Shown here: positions 52,739 through 60,728 of the stretch, one piece after another
How the letters are laid out: each line of letters opens with the position of its first letter
Numbering within the stretch: the stretch's first letter is position 1
Assembly: GCA_002973635.1 (NCBI GenBank)
Contig: CP027224.1
Location: 382,501-446,500, forward strand
Source of the DNA: Lysinibacillus sp. B2A1
GTDB taxonomy: Bacteria; Bacillota; Bacilli; Bacillales_A; Planococcaceae
DNA: 64,000 bases
Reading direction: 5' to 3'
Notes under the pieces: model-generated
The model's database searches: none
Told to the model about the DNA's origin: nothing
The model's input: the letters and a program-made list of their open reading frames with translations, nothing else
Position numbers and translations under genes: made by a program

Positions 52739-53377
52739 ATGGTGAACATATCAGTCTTTTTGATAATGTGTATTTTATTAATTATCTTACCAGGTCCAGA
52801 TACGGCAATAGCCACGAAAAATACACTTACTGTAAGTCGAAAGGGAGGCTTACAAACTTTACTTGGTTCCTGTTGTGGATTATTAATTCATACTTTTGCA
52901 GCGGTGATTGGCTTGTCCGCCATTATTGTGAAGTCCGCCTATGTGTTTTCCATTTTGAAGTATGTTGGGGCGGTGTATTTATGCTATTTAGGTGTCAAAA
53001 CATTATGGACTTTACGGACAATCCGCACGCAGTCTCCTGTAGTTCAAGATGAAACGGCGATTGATCATAAATACGCACAGCAATCTTGCTTTAAGCAAGG
53101 CTTTCTTACAAATGTTACTAATCCTAAGGTGGCCGTATTTTTCCTAACATTTTTACCTCAATTTGTAGATGGCACGAGCGGTACATTCATGCCGTTTCTT
53201 ATAATGGGGCTAATATACACTGCTTTAACAGGAATTTGGTTTGTGTTCTATGTTTACTTGTTGGATAAAATTAGTACATTTATGAAAAAACCAACTACAA
53301 AGGCTGTCATAGAAGGATTAACGGGCATTGTGTTAATTGGCTTTGGTATTAAACTAGCATTAGAAAGATCTCATTGA
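52739..53377 (+). CDS. LysE/RhtB-family amino-acid exporter
   Basis: The 212-residue protein has about six TM helices and the LysE motif LPGPDTAIATKNTL near the N-terminus, followed by GGLQTLLGSCCGLLIHTFAAVIGL. It exports amino acids such as homoserine or threonine by exchange with the proton gradient. It follows a 290-bp gap with AT-rich promoter sequence and ends in a strong terminator. Confidence 0.9.
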   Translation: MVNISVFLIMCILLIILPGPDTAIATKNTLTVSRKGGLQTLLGSCCGLLIHTFAAVIGLSAIIVKSAYVFSILKYVGAVYLCYLGVKTLWTLRTIRTQSPVVQDETAIDHKYAQQSCFKQGFLTNVTNPKVAVFFLTFLPQFVDGTSGTFMPFLIMGLIYTALTGIWFVFYVYLLDKISTFMKKPTTKAVIEGLTGIVLIGFGIKLALERSH

Positions 53378-53385
53378 TTGGAAAG

Positions 53386-53430
53386 AAAAGGTCGATTTGC
53401 CACAAAAATGTGTTGTAAATCGACCTTTTT
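53386..53430. terminator. Bidirectional terminator
   Basis: AAAAGGTCGATTT (53386-53398) pairs with AAATCGACCTTTT (53417-53429), with an internal CACA/TGTG pairing and T-runs on both strands. It separates the convergent LysE-type and MerR-type genes. The AAAGGTCGATTT core is shared with the hairpin of IS1182 at 46512. Confidence 0.9.
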
Positions 53431-53444
53431 AGTATTTGAATCAG

Positions 53445-54206
53445 CTATTCATGGAGATTAATAGCCTTATTGTCCCAATAAATTTGCATAGCCTGACCAA
53501 GCCATATTTCCTCCTCGGGTGATAGAGGCGAGGGGAAGAGTTGTATATCCTGCTCTATTTCAATATCTTCATCATTTACATTTTCGACAAGCTCAATAGC
53601 ACCTGGGTATAACTCAAGAGATAGATCAAAATACTGTTCCAATAGCGCCTGAACGTTTGGAGTAGCTGGATCCTGACCATATGCTGCCTTCATCTGACTA
53701 AAAAGCTCAGCCATTTCAAGGTTTAGCTCCTTAAGCTTTATCTCAGGCACTTTAAACATGTTCTCGACCATTTCTTTTGGAAAATAATTGGACAGCCATT
53801 CTTTCTGTTCCTCTTCCTTATGCATATTATGAATAAGCATCATAAAGATATTAGCGTCCATAGTGCCTTGATCTTCCATTATATATAAGGCATGATCTAG
53901 GGCACGAATGACTTGTTGAAGATGTTCCTTTTTTTGAAGCATTTCTTGCTTTTGAAATTCAAGTGATTCTTTTAAATCCCATTCTTTTAAATGGATTAAT
54001 GCATGAATTTTTTCTAATGGATAGCCTAAAAATTTCAAGGATACAACTTTTTGAAGCTGTATAATATTTTCATCTGAGTAAAATCTTCTGCCAGTTGTAG
54101 AGATAAAGGATGGCTTTAATAAATCAATTTCATCGTAATAATGCAAAGTTCGAATGGTCATGCCTGTTTTTTTGGCAAACTCTCCAATTGAATATTGAGT
54201 GGACAT
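53445..54206 (-). CDS. MerR-family regulator with TipAS-like C-terminus
   Basis: The 253-residue protein has an N-terminal MerR winged helix (YSIGEFAKKTGMTIRTLHYYDEIDLL), a coiled-coil dimerisation helix (about 85-115) and a helical C-terminal half (about 120-250) resembling TipAS effector domains. No Cys for metal is present. It would bend a spaced promoter to activate an efflux or resistance gene; no obvious target neighbour is seen. Confidence 0.85.
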   Translation of the reverse strand: MSTQYSIGEFAKKTGMTIRTLHYYDEIDLLKPSFISTTGRRFYSDENIIQLQKVVSLKFLGYPLEKIHALIHLKEWDLKESLEFQKQEMLQKKEHLQQVIRALDHALYIMEDQGTMDANIFMMLIHNMHKEEEQKEWLSNYFPKEMVENMFKVPEIKLKELNLEMAELFSQMKAAYGQDPATPNVQALLEQYFDLSLELYPGAIELVENVNDEDIEIEQDIQLFPSPLSPEEEIWLGQAMQIYWDNKAINLHE

Positions 54207-54268
54207 TATTTTACCTCCCTATTACATGTTACCTTTATTGTAAAAGCTAACGTAACGTGAGAAGCAAA

Positions 54269-54427
54269 CTATTTTTTAGGCTTTACAATATTGGTGAGCA
54301 GAAGGTGTTTAAGACGCTCTTCTAATACTTTCTTTTTTTCTTGACGTTTTTTCCTAATGTGTATTGTTGTTGAAACAACGAATACGCCGATAATTATTAC
54401 AATAATCGTGATGCAAAAAATAAGCAT
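54269..54427 (-). CDS. Small single-pass membrane protein, 52 residues
   Basis: The product begins MLIFCITIIVIIIGVFVV, a single TM helix, and continues with a basic cytoplasmic tail of about 32 residues rich in Lys and Arg (IRKKRQEKKKVLEERLKHLL). AAAGGAT is about eight bases before the ATG. The hydrophobic-then-basic pattern is typical of a real small membrane protein. Function unknown; it lies between MerR-type and hypothetical genes on the same strand. Confidence 0.65.
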   Translation of the reverse strand: MLIFCITIIVIIIGVFVVSTTIHIRKKRQEKKKVLEERLKHLLLTNIVKPKK

Positions 54428-54469
54428 ATAAAAAATCCTTTTACTATTTTCTGGTAGTTCTGAGATTTC

Positions 54470-55165
54470 TTATTTCATACTCACATAGGGCAACTCACGA
54501 CTAACAAAAATTCGATTACTAATAACAAAGGTTAAAAGCATTTTTAAAGGAATGACCTTCTTCAGTCCATGTTGTTCAATGACTATTTTAGAAAATTGTA
54601 AATTCGTTATTTTGTTAGCTAATGTGTATTCCTGTGCATTTGTAATGGCTTCTCCATCAGATCGGCTGCCTAAAACAAAGTTACCAGCAACAGAATGCTG
54701 TAAAACATTTGGATGCTTCGAGTGGTAATGTACCTCAACGATGTTATCCTCATTATTTATAAAATCATGAGCTACTAAATAATTTTTCAGAGCCCCTTTT
54801 AAATCTATTGCAATAACGGTATCACCTAAGATCGTTCTAAAGTATACATTTACAATTTTGGAGTTGCCGATGAACGGCTTTACTTCAACAGAGATTTCCC
54901 CTGAAGGCATTACAGCCAGCTTTACAATTGCTTCGTGTATTCCATCTGTTAATGTAATATCGGTTCTACCATAGCCCATACTTTTGAAAAATAACCGGTT
55001 GCCTACAATATATCCTACAGCAACATCACTGTTCTCAATTTGTAGCCATTTTGCTTCTAAGCCTAAAACATCTTCACAATTCTGTAGTTCATAAATGTGG
55101 TGCTGAAAAGTTAGTCCAAAATTATGCCTATTAACAATTCGATTTTCAAGCAATTGCTTCAGCAT
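54470..55165 (-). CDS. Hypothetical protein, 231 residues
   Basis: I do not recognise this protein. It has no signal peptide or TM helix and seems beta-rich, with many alternating hydrophobic residues and few Cys. The N-terminal MLKQLLENRIVNRHNFGLTF is basic. It lies 42 bp upstream of the small membrane protein gene on the same strand, with which it may be cotranscribed. Confidence 0.65.
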   Translation of the reverse strand: MLKQLLENRIVNRHNFGLTFQHHIYELQNCEDVLGLEAKWLQIENSDVAVGYIVGNRLFFKSMGYGRTDITLTDGIHEAIVKLAVMPSGEISVEVKPFIGNSKIVNVYFRTILGDTVIAIDLKGALKNYLVAHDFINNEDNIVEVHYHSKHPNVLQHSVAGNFVLGSRSDGEAITNAQEYTLANKITNLQFSKIVIEQHGLKKVIPLKMLLTFVISNRIFVSRELPYVSMK

Positions 55166-55501
55166 CTGCTACATCTCCAATCTTTGATAAATTATGACAA
55201 AAATCTTAATTCATTATAGGAAATATAACTCTCAAAAAACTCTCAACTTATCAAATTTCTTGGTATAAAGTATTAGATTTATATAGAATTTCAATCTATT
55301 TAATTGTTTTGTAGTATGAATGGTATTGGTTATATGAAGGGAACAACATTGTAAGTTGTGCGAGTTTTAAGCGATATTCCTCCTCCTTCACATAAGTAAG
55401 CCTTATAAAAAGGGTTTGTGTAAGACAAAGAGAATTTATTATTAATAAGGAAACACTGCAATTTTTTTATAATAAATTAGAATAAATAGGGAGCTTACAA
55501 T
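55166..55501. other. Intergenic region between the hypothetical and LysR-type genes
   Basis: This divergent 336-bp region is AT-rich and contains a GTAAGCCTTA/GGGTTTGTGTAAG segment near 55394 that could be part of a regulator site, but no gene or clear operator was found. Confidence 0.4.
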
Positions 55502-56398
55502 ATGGAATTAAGAGATTTAAAAGCATTTATGGCGGTTGTTGAACATGGGAGTTTTACAAAGGCCGCTAGTGAATCCTTTGTTTCACAGCCTTCTTTAAGT
55601 AAAAGCATAAAAAAATTGGAGGAAACCCTGCGAGTAGAATTGTTAAACCGCTCTACACGCCATGTTGAGTTAACAGACGCAGGAAGTATTGTCTATAAAC
55701 AGGGTCAAAAAATAATGCGCTCTGTACTAGATTTACATATTTTATTGGATGATTTATTGAATATTAAGACAGGTGCAATTAAATTAGGCATTCCACCACT
55801 GATTGGCACACTATTTTTCCCTGAAATCGCAAGAAAGTTTCATATGCAATATCCAAAGGTACATCTAGAACTTGTAGAACGGGGAGCTAAAATGATTGGC
55901 ACACTCGTAGAAAATGGCGAGGTCGATATAGGAATTGTCGTATTGCCTACAGATGATCGAAAATTTTCTGTCCAACCCTTTGTAGAAGATCAATTTTTTG
56001 TATTTATTAATGATTCTCATCCACTAGCACGGCAGAAGTATATTCAATTAGAGGATTTAAAAAATGAGACATTTATTATCTTTACGGAGGAATTTACACT
56101 ACATGATTACGTCATTAATACATGTAAGACTGTTGGATTTACACCAATCATCGGCTATAAAAGCTCACAATGGGATTTAATTGTAGAGCTTGTATCTTCA
56201 AATTTAGGTATTACACTTTTACCCTATTCAATCGCAGCTAAGCAAACAAATAAAAACGTAAAAATTATACCTTTAAATGATTTTGATATGCCATGGCGTT
56301 TAGGCGTTATTACAAAAAAGAATACATATCAATCTTTTGCATTGAAGCAATTACTAAGAAGTATTAGTAGTGAAGAGGTAAAGATAAATAATAAATGA
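55502..56398 (+). CDS. LysR-family transcriptional regulator
   Basis: The 298-residue protein has an N-terminal LysR helix-turn-helix (MELRDLKAFMAVVEHGSFTK, SFVSQPSLSKSIKKLEETL) and a C-terminal effector domain of two Rossmann-like lobes (about 90-290). It lies directly upstream of scoAB in the same direction, 108 bp away, so it probably controls these genes. Effector unknown; metabolites of fatty-acid or branched-chain breakdown are likely. Confidence 0.92.
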   Translation: MELRDLKAFMAVVEHGSFTKAASESFVSQPSLSKSIKKLEETLRVELLNRSTRHVELTDAGSIVYKQGQKIMRSVLDLHILLDDLLNIKTGAIKLGIPPLIGTLFFPEIARKFHMQYPKVHLELVERGAKMIGTLVENGEVDIGIVVLPTDDRKFSVQPFVEDQFFVFINDSHPLARQKYIQLEDLKNETFIIFTEEFTLHDYVINTCKTVGFTPIIGYKSSQWDLIVELVSSNLGITLLPYSIAAKQTNKNVKIIPLNDFDMPWRLGVITKKNTYQSFALKQLLRSISSEEVKINNK

Positions 56399-56506
56399 TT
56401 TATGCATTTTTGGAATAAGTGATATTCTAATTAATTCCTTTACTTATAAAATGACATTAGGGTAGAATTTTTCTTAATAAACGAGCATTTTGAGGGGGTT
56501 TCGATT

Positions 56507-57214
56507 ATGGGGAACGGGAAAGTGTGGAGTTCGTTTGAGGAAGCCGTTGCAGATATAAAAGATGGGGATACAATAGCTGTTGGAGGCTTCGGGCTATGTG
56601 GTATTCCTGAAAAATCTATTGCGGCTTTAGTGCAAAAGGGAATACAGGACTTAACAGTTGTCAGTAATAATTGTGGTGTTGATGATTGGGGCTTGGGGCT
56701 TTTACTGGCAAATAAACAAATAAACAAAATGGTTGCATCCTATGTAGGGGAAAATAAAATTTTTGAACAGCAATTTTTAAGTGGTGAACTAGAAGTAGAA
56801 TTAACACCACAAGGCACATTAGCTGAACGTTTGCGAGCTGGCGGGGCTGGAATTCCTGGCTTTTATACGGCTACTGGAGTAGGGACGCCAATTGCTGAGG
56901 GAAAAGAAGTAAAGGTTTTTGATGGCAAGGAATATATTTTAGAAAAAGGAATTACCGCTGATTTTGCACTTGTTAAAGCATGGAAGGCAGACAAGCTAGG
57001 GAATTTAGTGTTTAGGAAAACATCTCGTAACTTTAATCCATTAGCTGCGATGGCAGGGAAAATTACGATAGCAGAGGTAGAAGAAATCGTTGAAGTAGGC
57101 GAATTAGATCCGGATCATATTCATACACCTGGTGTGTTTGTGCAGCGCGTATTATTAGGGGAAAATTACGAGAAGCGTATTGAGCGTTTGACGGTGAAGA
57201 AGGGGGAAGCTTAA
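56507..57214 (+). CDS. scoA: 3-oxoacid CoA-transferase subunit A
   Basis: The 235-residue alpha subunit has the family motifs [38 protein letters not shown] and [16 protein letters not shown]. With the next gene, which overlaps by one base (TAATG), it forms a succinyl-CoA:3-oxoacid CoA-transferase. In Bacillus subtilis scoAB takes part in acetoacetate breakdown. It is the classical scoAB pair here; the divergent paralogue at 35952 belongs to another cluster. GAGGGGG precedes the ATG. Confidence 0.95.
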   Translation: MGNGKVWSSFEEAVADIKDGDTIAVGGFGLCGIPEKSIAALVQKGIQDLTVVSNNCGVDDWGLGLLLANKQINKMVASYVGENKIFEQQFLSGELEVELTPQGTLAERLRAGGAGIPGFYTATGVGTPIAEGKEVKVFDGKEYILEKGITADFALVKAWKADKLGNLVFRKTSRNFNPLAAMAGKITIAEVEEIVEVGELDPDHIHTPGVFVQRVLLGENYEKRIERLTVKKGEA

Positions 57215-57849
57215 TGGCTGATACAAGACAAAGAATCGTCAATAGAGCTGTGAAAGAAATACAAAATGGGATGAATGTTAATTTAGGTATTGGTATGCCA
57301 ACACTAGTTGCCAATGCCATTCCTGCTGATTATGAAGTGCTTTTACAATCAGAAAACGGTCTACTTGGAATTGGACCTTATCCAACGGAGGAAGCGGTTG
57401 ATCCTGATTTAATAAATGCTGGGAAGGAAACGGTAACGGCTGTACCAGGTGCCTCTTTCTTTGATAGTGCGGAATCTTTTGCGATGATTCGAGGAGGACA
57501 TATTGATCTTGCTATTTTAGGCGGTATGGAAGTATCTGAGACAGGTGACCTTGCAAACTGGATGATTCCAGGGAAAATGGTCAAGGGTATGGGAGGCGCC
57601 ATGGATCTTGTTGTCGGTGCGAAAAGAGTTATCGTAATAATGGAGCATGTTAATAAAAATGGGGAATCTAAAATTAAAAAGCAATGTGAGCTTCCGCTGA
57701 CAGGTAAGGGTGTAGTGCATCGATTAATTACAGATCTCGCTGTTTTCGACTTTACAACGGATGGAATGCAGCTTATCGAATTAGCAGAGGGTGTCACTAT
57801 AGAGGAAGTAAAGGAAAAAACAGCTGCTTCATTCAGTATTGCATTATAA
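57214..57849 (+). CDS. scoB: 3-oxoacid CoA-transferase subunit B
   Basis: The 211-residue beta subunit has the catalytic Glu in [11 protein letters not shown], the stretch [23 protein letters not shown] and [16 protein letters not shown]. It overlaps scoA by one base. It is followed by a terminator, so the operon is scoAB, with the LysR-type gene upstream having its own transcription. Confidence 0.95.
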   Translation: MADTRQRIVNRAVKEIQNGMNVNLGIGMPTLVANAIPADYEVLLQSENGLLGIGPYPTEEAVDPDLINAGKETVTAVPGASFFDSAESFAMIRGGHIDLAILGGMEVSETGDLANWMIPGKMVKGMGGAMDLVVGAKRVIVIMEHVNKNGESKIKKQCELPLTGKGVVHRLITDLAVFDFTTDGMQLIELAEGVTIEEVKEKTAASFSIAL

Positions 57850-57856
57850 TCAGTGT

Positions 57857-57884
57857 AACCAGTTCTTTTTGGAGCTGGTTATTT
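57857..57884 (+). terminator. Rho-independent terminator of scoAB
   Basis: AACCAG (57857-57862) and adjacent bases pair with GAGCTGGTT (57872-57880), followed by ATTTT. Confidence 0.8.
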
Positions 57885-57949
57885 TGACTTGATTCAGCCC
57901 CTGGTGAATGTTATGTATTTTGAAGAGGATTCGGGCTCGATAAAATCGG

Positions 57950-57990
57950 GATGCAATTACGCCTAGGGTAGAATTGATTATCCAAGGAGT
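57950..57990 (+). repeat. Structured hairpin repeat, tail fragment
   Basis: CAATT (57954-57958) and AATTG (57972-57976) form a hairpin whose loop region CGCCTAGGG resembles the tail of the repeat copies at 6397 and 59166. Like those it ends in AAGGAGT (57983-57989). Only the tail is present; the head modules are missing. The AAGGAG serves as the ribosome binding site of the next gene. Confidence 0.6.
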
Positions 57991-57999
57991 GTTCAATTT

Positions 58000-58620
58000 A
58001 TGGATGTGCTAGATGTAAAAGAGGAAATTAAACAGCGATTTAAGTTGAGAACTGCTAAAAATAGACCTTTTATTGTGGCAATTGATGGATTAGGTGGGGC
58101 TGGCAAGTCTACTATAGCTCATCACCTTGTAGAGGAGCTTCAGTCTATATGTACTGTGACACTTATTCATATTGATAATCATATCGTAGAAAGATGTAAA
58201 CGTTATGATACGGGCCATGAGGAATGGTTTGAATATTATTATTTACAATGGGATATTGAAAGCTTAAAAAATAATCTATTTTTACCCTTACATAATTGTG
58301 CTTTACTACTGAATCTCCCATTTTATAATCAGCATACAGATACAATATGCGAAAGAAGTATGAACATAGAAGCTAATAGTATTTTTATAATTGAAGGGAT
58401 ATTTCTTATGCGTCATGAGTGGAGATGCTTTTATGACTATAGCCTGTATCTAGACTGTCCTTCATCTATCAGAGAGGAAAGAGTATTACAACGAGATGTG
58501 TATATAGGTGATTTTATAACACGACTTCATAAGTATAAAAGTAGATATTGGCCAGCAGAGAAGTATTATTTAAGGAAAGTAAATCCATTAGCTGTAGTGG
58601 ATACGGTATATGAAGTTTAA
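58000..58620 (+). CDS. Uridine kinase-like P-loop NTPase
   Basis: The 206-residue protein begins with a Walker A GLGGAGKST (about 28-36), the pattern VAIDGLGGAGKSTIAHHL typical of uridine kinase/phosphoribulokinase-like enzymes, an IEGIFLMRHEWRCFYDYSLYLDCP segment for the Walker B/Lid region and a basic C-terminus (RLHKYKSRYWPAEKYYLRK). It likely phosphorylates a small molecule such as a nucleoside or pantothenate-like substrate. Its ribosome binding site AAGGAG comes from the tail of a structured repeat. It is monocistronic. Confidence 0.85.
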   Translation: MDVLDVKEEIKQRFKLRTAKNRPFIVAIDGLGGAGKSTIAHHLVEELQSICTVTLIHIDNHIVERCKRYDTGHEEWFEYYYLQWDIESLKNNLFLPLHNCALLLNLPFYNQHTDTICERSMNIEANSIFIIEGIFLMRHEWRCFYDYSLYLDCPSSIREERVLQRDVYIGDFITRLHKYKSRYWPAEKYYLRKVNPLAVVDTVYEV

Positions 58621-58726
58621 TCCACCATTACTTGGAAATAGCATGAATATGGGGGATTTTCAGTCTTATGACGGTTCTGCAGCTCTCCTTTTTCATTATA
58701 CAATGATTAAAAAAGGAGAAAAGTAA

Positions 58727-59514
58727 ATGTTACAGTAATGGTCAAAAGAATTACAGGTAGCACAGATCCTCATGGCAAGACCCACTGATCAATTAAAGGA
58801 AATAGAACGATTTTATCTTCATTCAGCAGAAGACTCTCACCTCCTCTACAGGTGGTGAGATGAATGCGGTTTTGTTTCCTTTTCAGTGGGTGTCCAAACA
58901 TCTACTGAAATAGAGGAACTCAGTCTAAAAACGCCACGTCCTGTGGCAATGACTGAGTGACCAACATCTTGTTGGCCCAAAGCCTCCGGCGGATGTCACG
59001 GATTTTCAAAGGAATGAATAAAAGGATGTTAGCCTAAAACCTTCGCATCCTGCGAAAACGGCTAACTGACCTGCATCAGTAAAAACGCCACATCCTGTGT
59101 CATTACCGAAATGACCGACATCGTGTCGGCCCTCGTGCAGACCTGAGCACAATTCAAAATCCGGACGCAATTACGCCAAGGCGAAATTGATTGTCAAGGA
59201 GTGGGTTTAAAAAAATTGGCTCATTTTCGGGACACCGAGGCTACAATGGGATAATGATTGGTCTTCCGAATGCTGCTTATCATTTAGAATTTACGGAGCA
59301 TATAGAGGGTAGTCCATGTCCAGCACCAACCAAGGATAATCAACTTGTTCTCTATATACCAAGTATTGAAACAATACAACAGATAGCGGGTCGTTTAATG
59401 CAAATGGGGTATCCAGAAGTAGAGCCAGAAAATCTATATTGGGCTGAAAAAGGGATCACGATTGAAGATCCAGATGGCTGGCGCCTAGTTTTGATGAATA
59501 CAAAAGGAATTTAA
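58727..59514 (+). pseudogene. VOC (glyoxalase-fold) gene, YycE-like, broken by repeat insertion and a stop codon
   Basis: The first part (58727-58828) reads ATG TTA CAG TAA then WSKELQVAQILMARPTDQLK and EIERFYLHSA, so codon four is a stop, probably from CAA. The second part (59203-59514) reads GFKKIGSFSGHRGYNGIMIG to a normal end EDPDGWRLVLMNTKGI. Joining HSA to GFKKIG gives the length and order expected of YycE-type VOC proteins (about 139 residues). The 374 bases between are the structured repeat. The gene is therefore inactive in two ways. Confidence 0.8.
58829..59202 (+). mobile_element. Structured hairpin repeat, full copy inserted in the VOC gene
   Basis: The insertion is a chain of hairpins: CTCACC/GGTGAG (about 58837-58860); TTTCAGTGGGTGT/ACATCTACTGAAA (58881-58893, 58898-58910); ACTCAGT/ACTGAGT outer stem with GCCAC/GTGGC inner stem (58918-58958); CCAAC/GTTGG (58961-58975); GTTAGC/GCTAAC outer stem with TTCGCA/TGCGAA (59028-59066); CCGAC/GTCGG (59115-59128); and a tail CAATT...AATTG ending AAGGAGT (59196-59202). 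No protein is encoded and no target duplication is evident. Confidence 0.75.
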
Positions 59515-59626
59515 TATTAATGCCATGAGCTTTTACATCCATTGTAGGCTCGTTTTTTTATGGAAATGCCGAAAATACCCATCGTGGTATATAATACAAT
59601 AAGACAATAATATGGAGGTTTTCAGC

Positions 59627-59955
59627 ATGGAGCGAATAAAGACAAAAGAAGAGTGGAGAGAAGTTTTACAGCTATCGAGGCATACACCTTGTCTAGTGTT
59701 AAAATACAGCATGACTTGCTTTAGTAGCATTTCGGCATTAAAAGAGTTTAAGGCACTGGAAACTATCCTGCCAAAGTATATAGTTATCGTGCAAAAGGAT
59801 AGAGAGATATCAAAAATGATTGAGGAGGAACTTGAGGTGAGGCATGAATCCCCCAGCTTTTAATCTTGCAGGGAGGGAAGGGTGTTTGGCAGGCAACGCA
59901 TTATAAGATAAAGCAATTACTCCTATCTGAGGCCATTAGTATGTATGTTAAATAA
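59627..59955 (+). pseudogene. ytxJ: ytxJ-like (bacilliredoxin BrxC) gene with a frameshift
   Basis: The first part, MERIKTKEEWREVLQLS, LVLKYSMTCFSS and VQKDREISKMIEEELEVRHE, matches YtxJ, a thioredoxin-fold bacilliredoxin whose Cys lies in a TC motif near the N-terminus. After a run of five C (59850-59854) the frame ends at SF*. One extra C would continue as HESPQLLILQGGKGVWQATH and end at 59955, which restores the family C-terminus. It is either a recent frameshift or a homopolymer sequencing error. GGAGG precedes ATG 59627. Confidence 0.75.
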
Positions 59956-59961
59956 ATAAAA

Positions 59962-59999
59962 AAGATACCCTTCATTATACATGGTGGGGTATCTTCTTT
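59962..59999. terminator. Bidirectional terminator
   Basis: AAGATACCC (59962-59970) pairs with GGGTATCTT (59987-59995), followed by CTTTG. It separates the ytxJ-like gene from the convergent lipoprotein gene. Confidence 0.75.
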
Positions 60000-60011
60000 G
60001 CAGAAAGCTAT

Positions 60012-60467
60012 TTATTGCCCTAATGCTTCATTTTGATGATAGTGAGAGGCAATTGATTCTAATTCTAGTTGAGAATAGTCCGCCCAATTGACCTTTCTAA
60101 AATCTTCCTCATTAAAATATATGTTTAATACCTCAGTCATATCTTCGGCGCCACCTGGTTCTGTTAATGGAGCAGACCAAATAATTGCTGGTGTTTTAAC
60201 ACTTTTTAATTTTGAAAGTTCAGCAAATATTTTCGCGGAGTCATTTAACATTTGACTTTTTGAGCCCTGTTTTACATCTGCATCTTGAATGGAAATTGTA
60301 ACAATTCCCTTTTTATCTTCCACTGTAAATTTACTTTTGACAGTCGCACTCACTATATCCTCAACTGAGGTATTACTATCAACCGCTGCTTCCTTAGATG
60401 TCGTATTTTTTCCACATGCTGATAATAATAGTGTTGCAAGTAAAAACATATAAAATACCTTTTTCAT
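60012..60467 (-). CDS. Lipoprotein of unknown function
   Basis: The 151-residue protein starts MKKVFYMFLLATLLLSACGK, a good lipoprotein signal with lipobox LSAC. The mature part has a Ser/Thr/Asp-rich linker and a small beta-rich domain (KSKFTVEDKKGIVTISIQDADVK) of a kind common in Bacillus lipoproteins without assigned function. ATG 60467 is preferred because GGAGG lies eight bases upstream; ATG 60473 is an alternative. Confidence 0.85.
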   Translation of the reverse strand: MKKVFYMFLLATLLLSACGKNTTSKEAAVDSNTSVEDIVSATVKSKFTVEDKKGIVTISIQDADVKQGSKSQMLNDSAKIFAELSKLKSVKTPAIIWSAPLTEPGGAEDMTEVLNIYFNEEDFRKVNWADYSQLELESIASHYHQNEALGQ

Positions 60468-60728
60468 TATCATGACCTCCCTTGTTACTACCATATATGC
60501 ACAAAATAGTGGCGAATTATACAAGATGCAGGAAGGTTATCAATACTTTTTTCACTCTAAGTGGGAAGATGATTTTATTTGGGGCATTGATTTGGTTGGA
60601 GTAATAAATACCTATTTTTTAACCTAAATTTAACCTTTGAAAAGTATAATATTACAAGCCGTACAATTCTAATTGATAAAATCTTATATGTAATTAACTT
60701 AATAGTTTGAAAGGAAAGGGAAAATGAA

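Noticed and set aside
58837..58861. Identification of the left end hairpin as the end of an IS605 TnpB element
   Set aside because: The CTCACC/GGTGAG hairpin looks similar in style, but no tnpA, tnpB or guide-RNA-like sequence is present, so only a loose analogy is justified.
58820..59205. CRISPR-like array in the hairpin region
   Set aside because: Repeats are unequal, spaced irregularly and palindromic with different sequences; there are no uniform spacers and no cas genes nearby.
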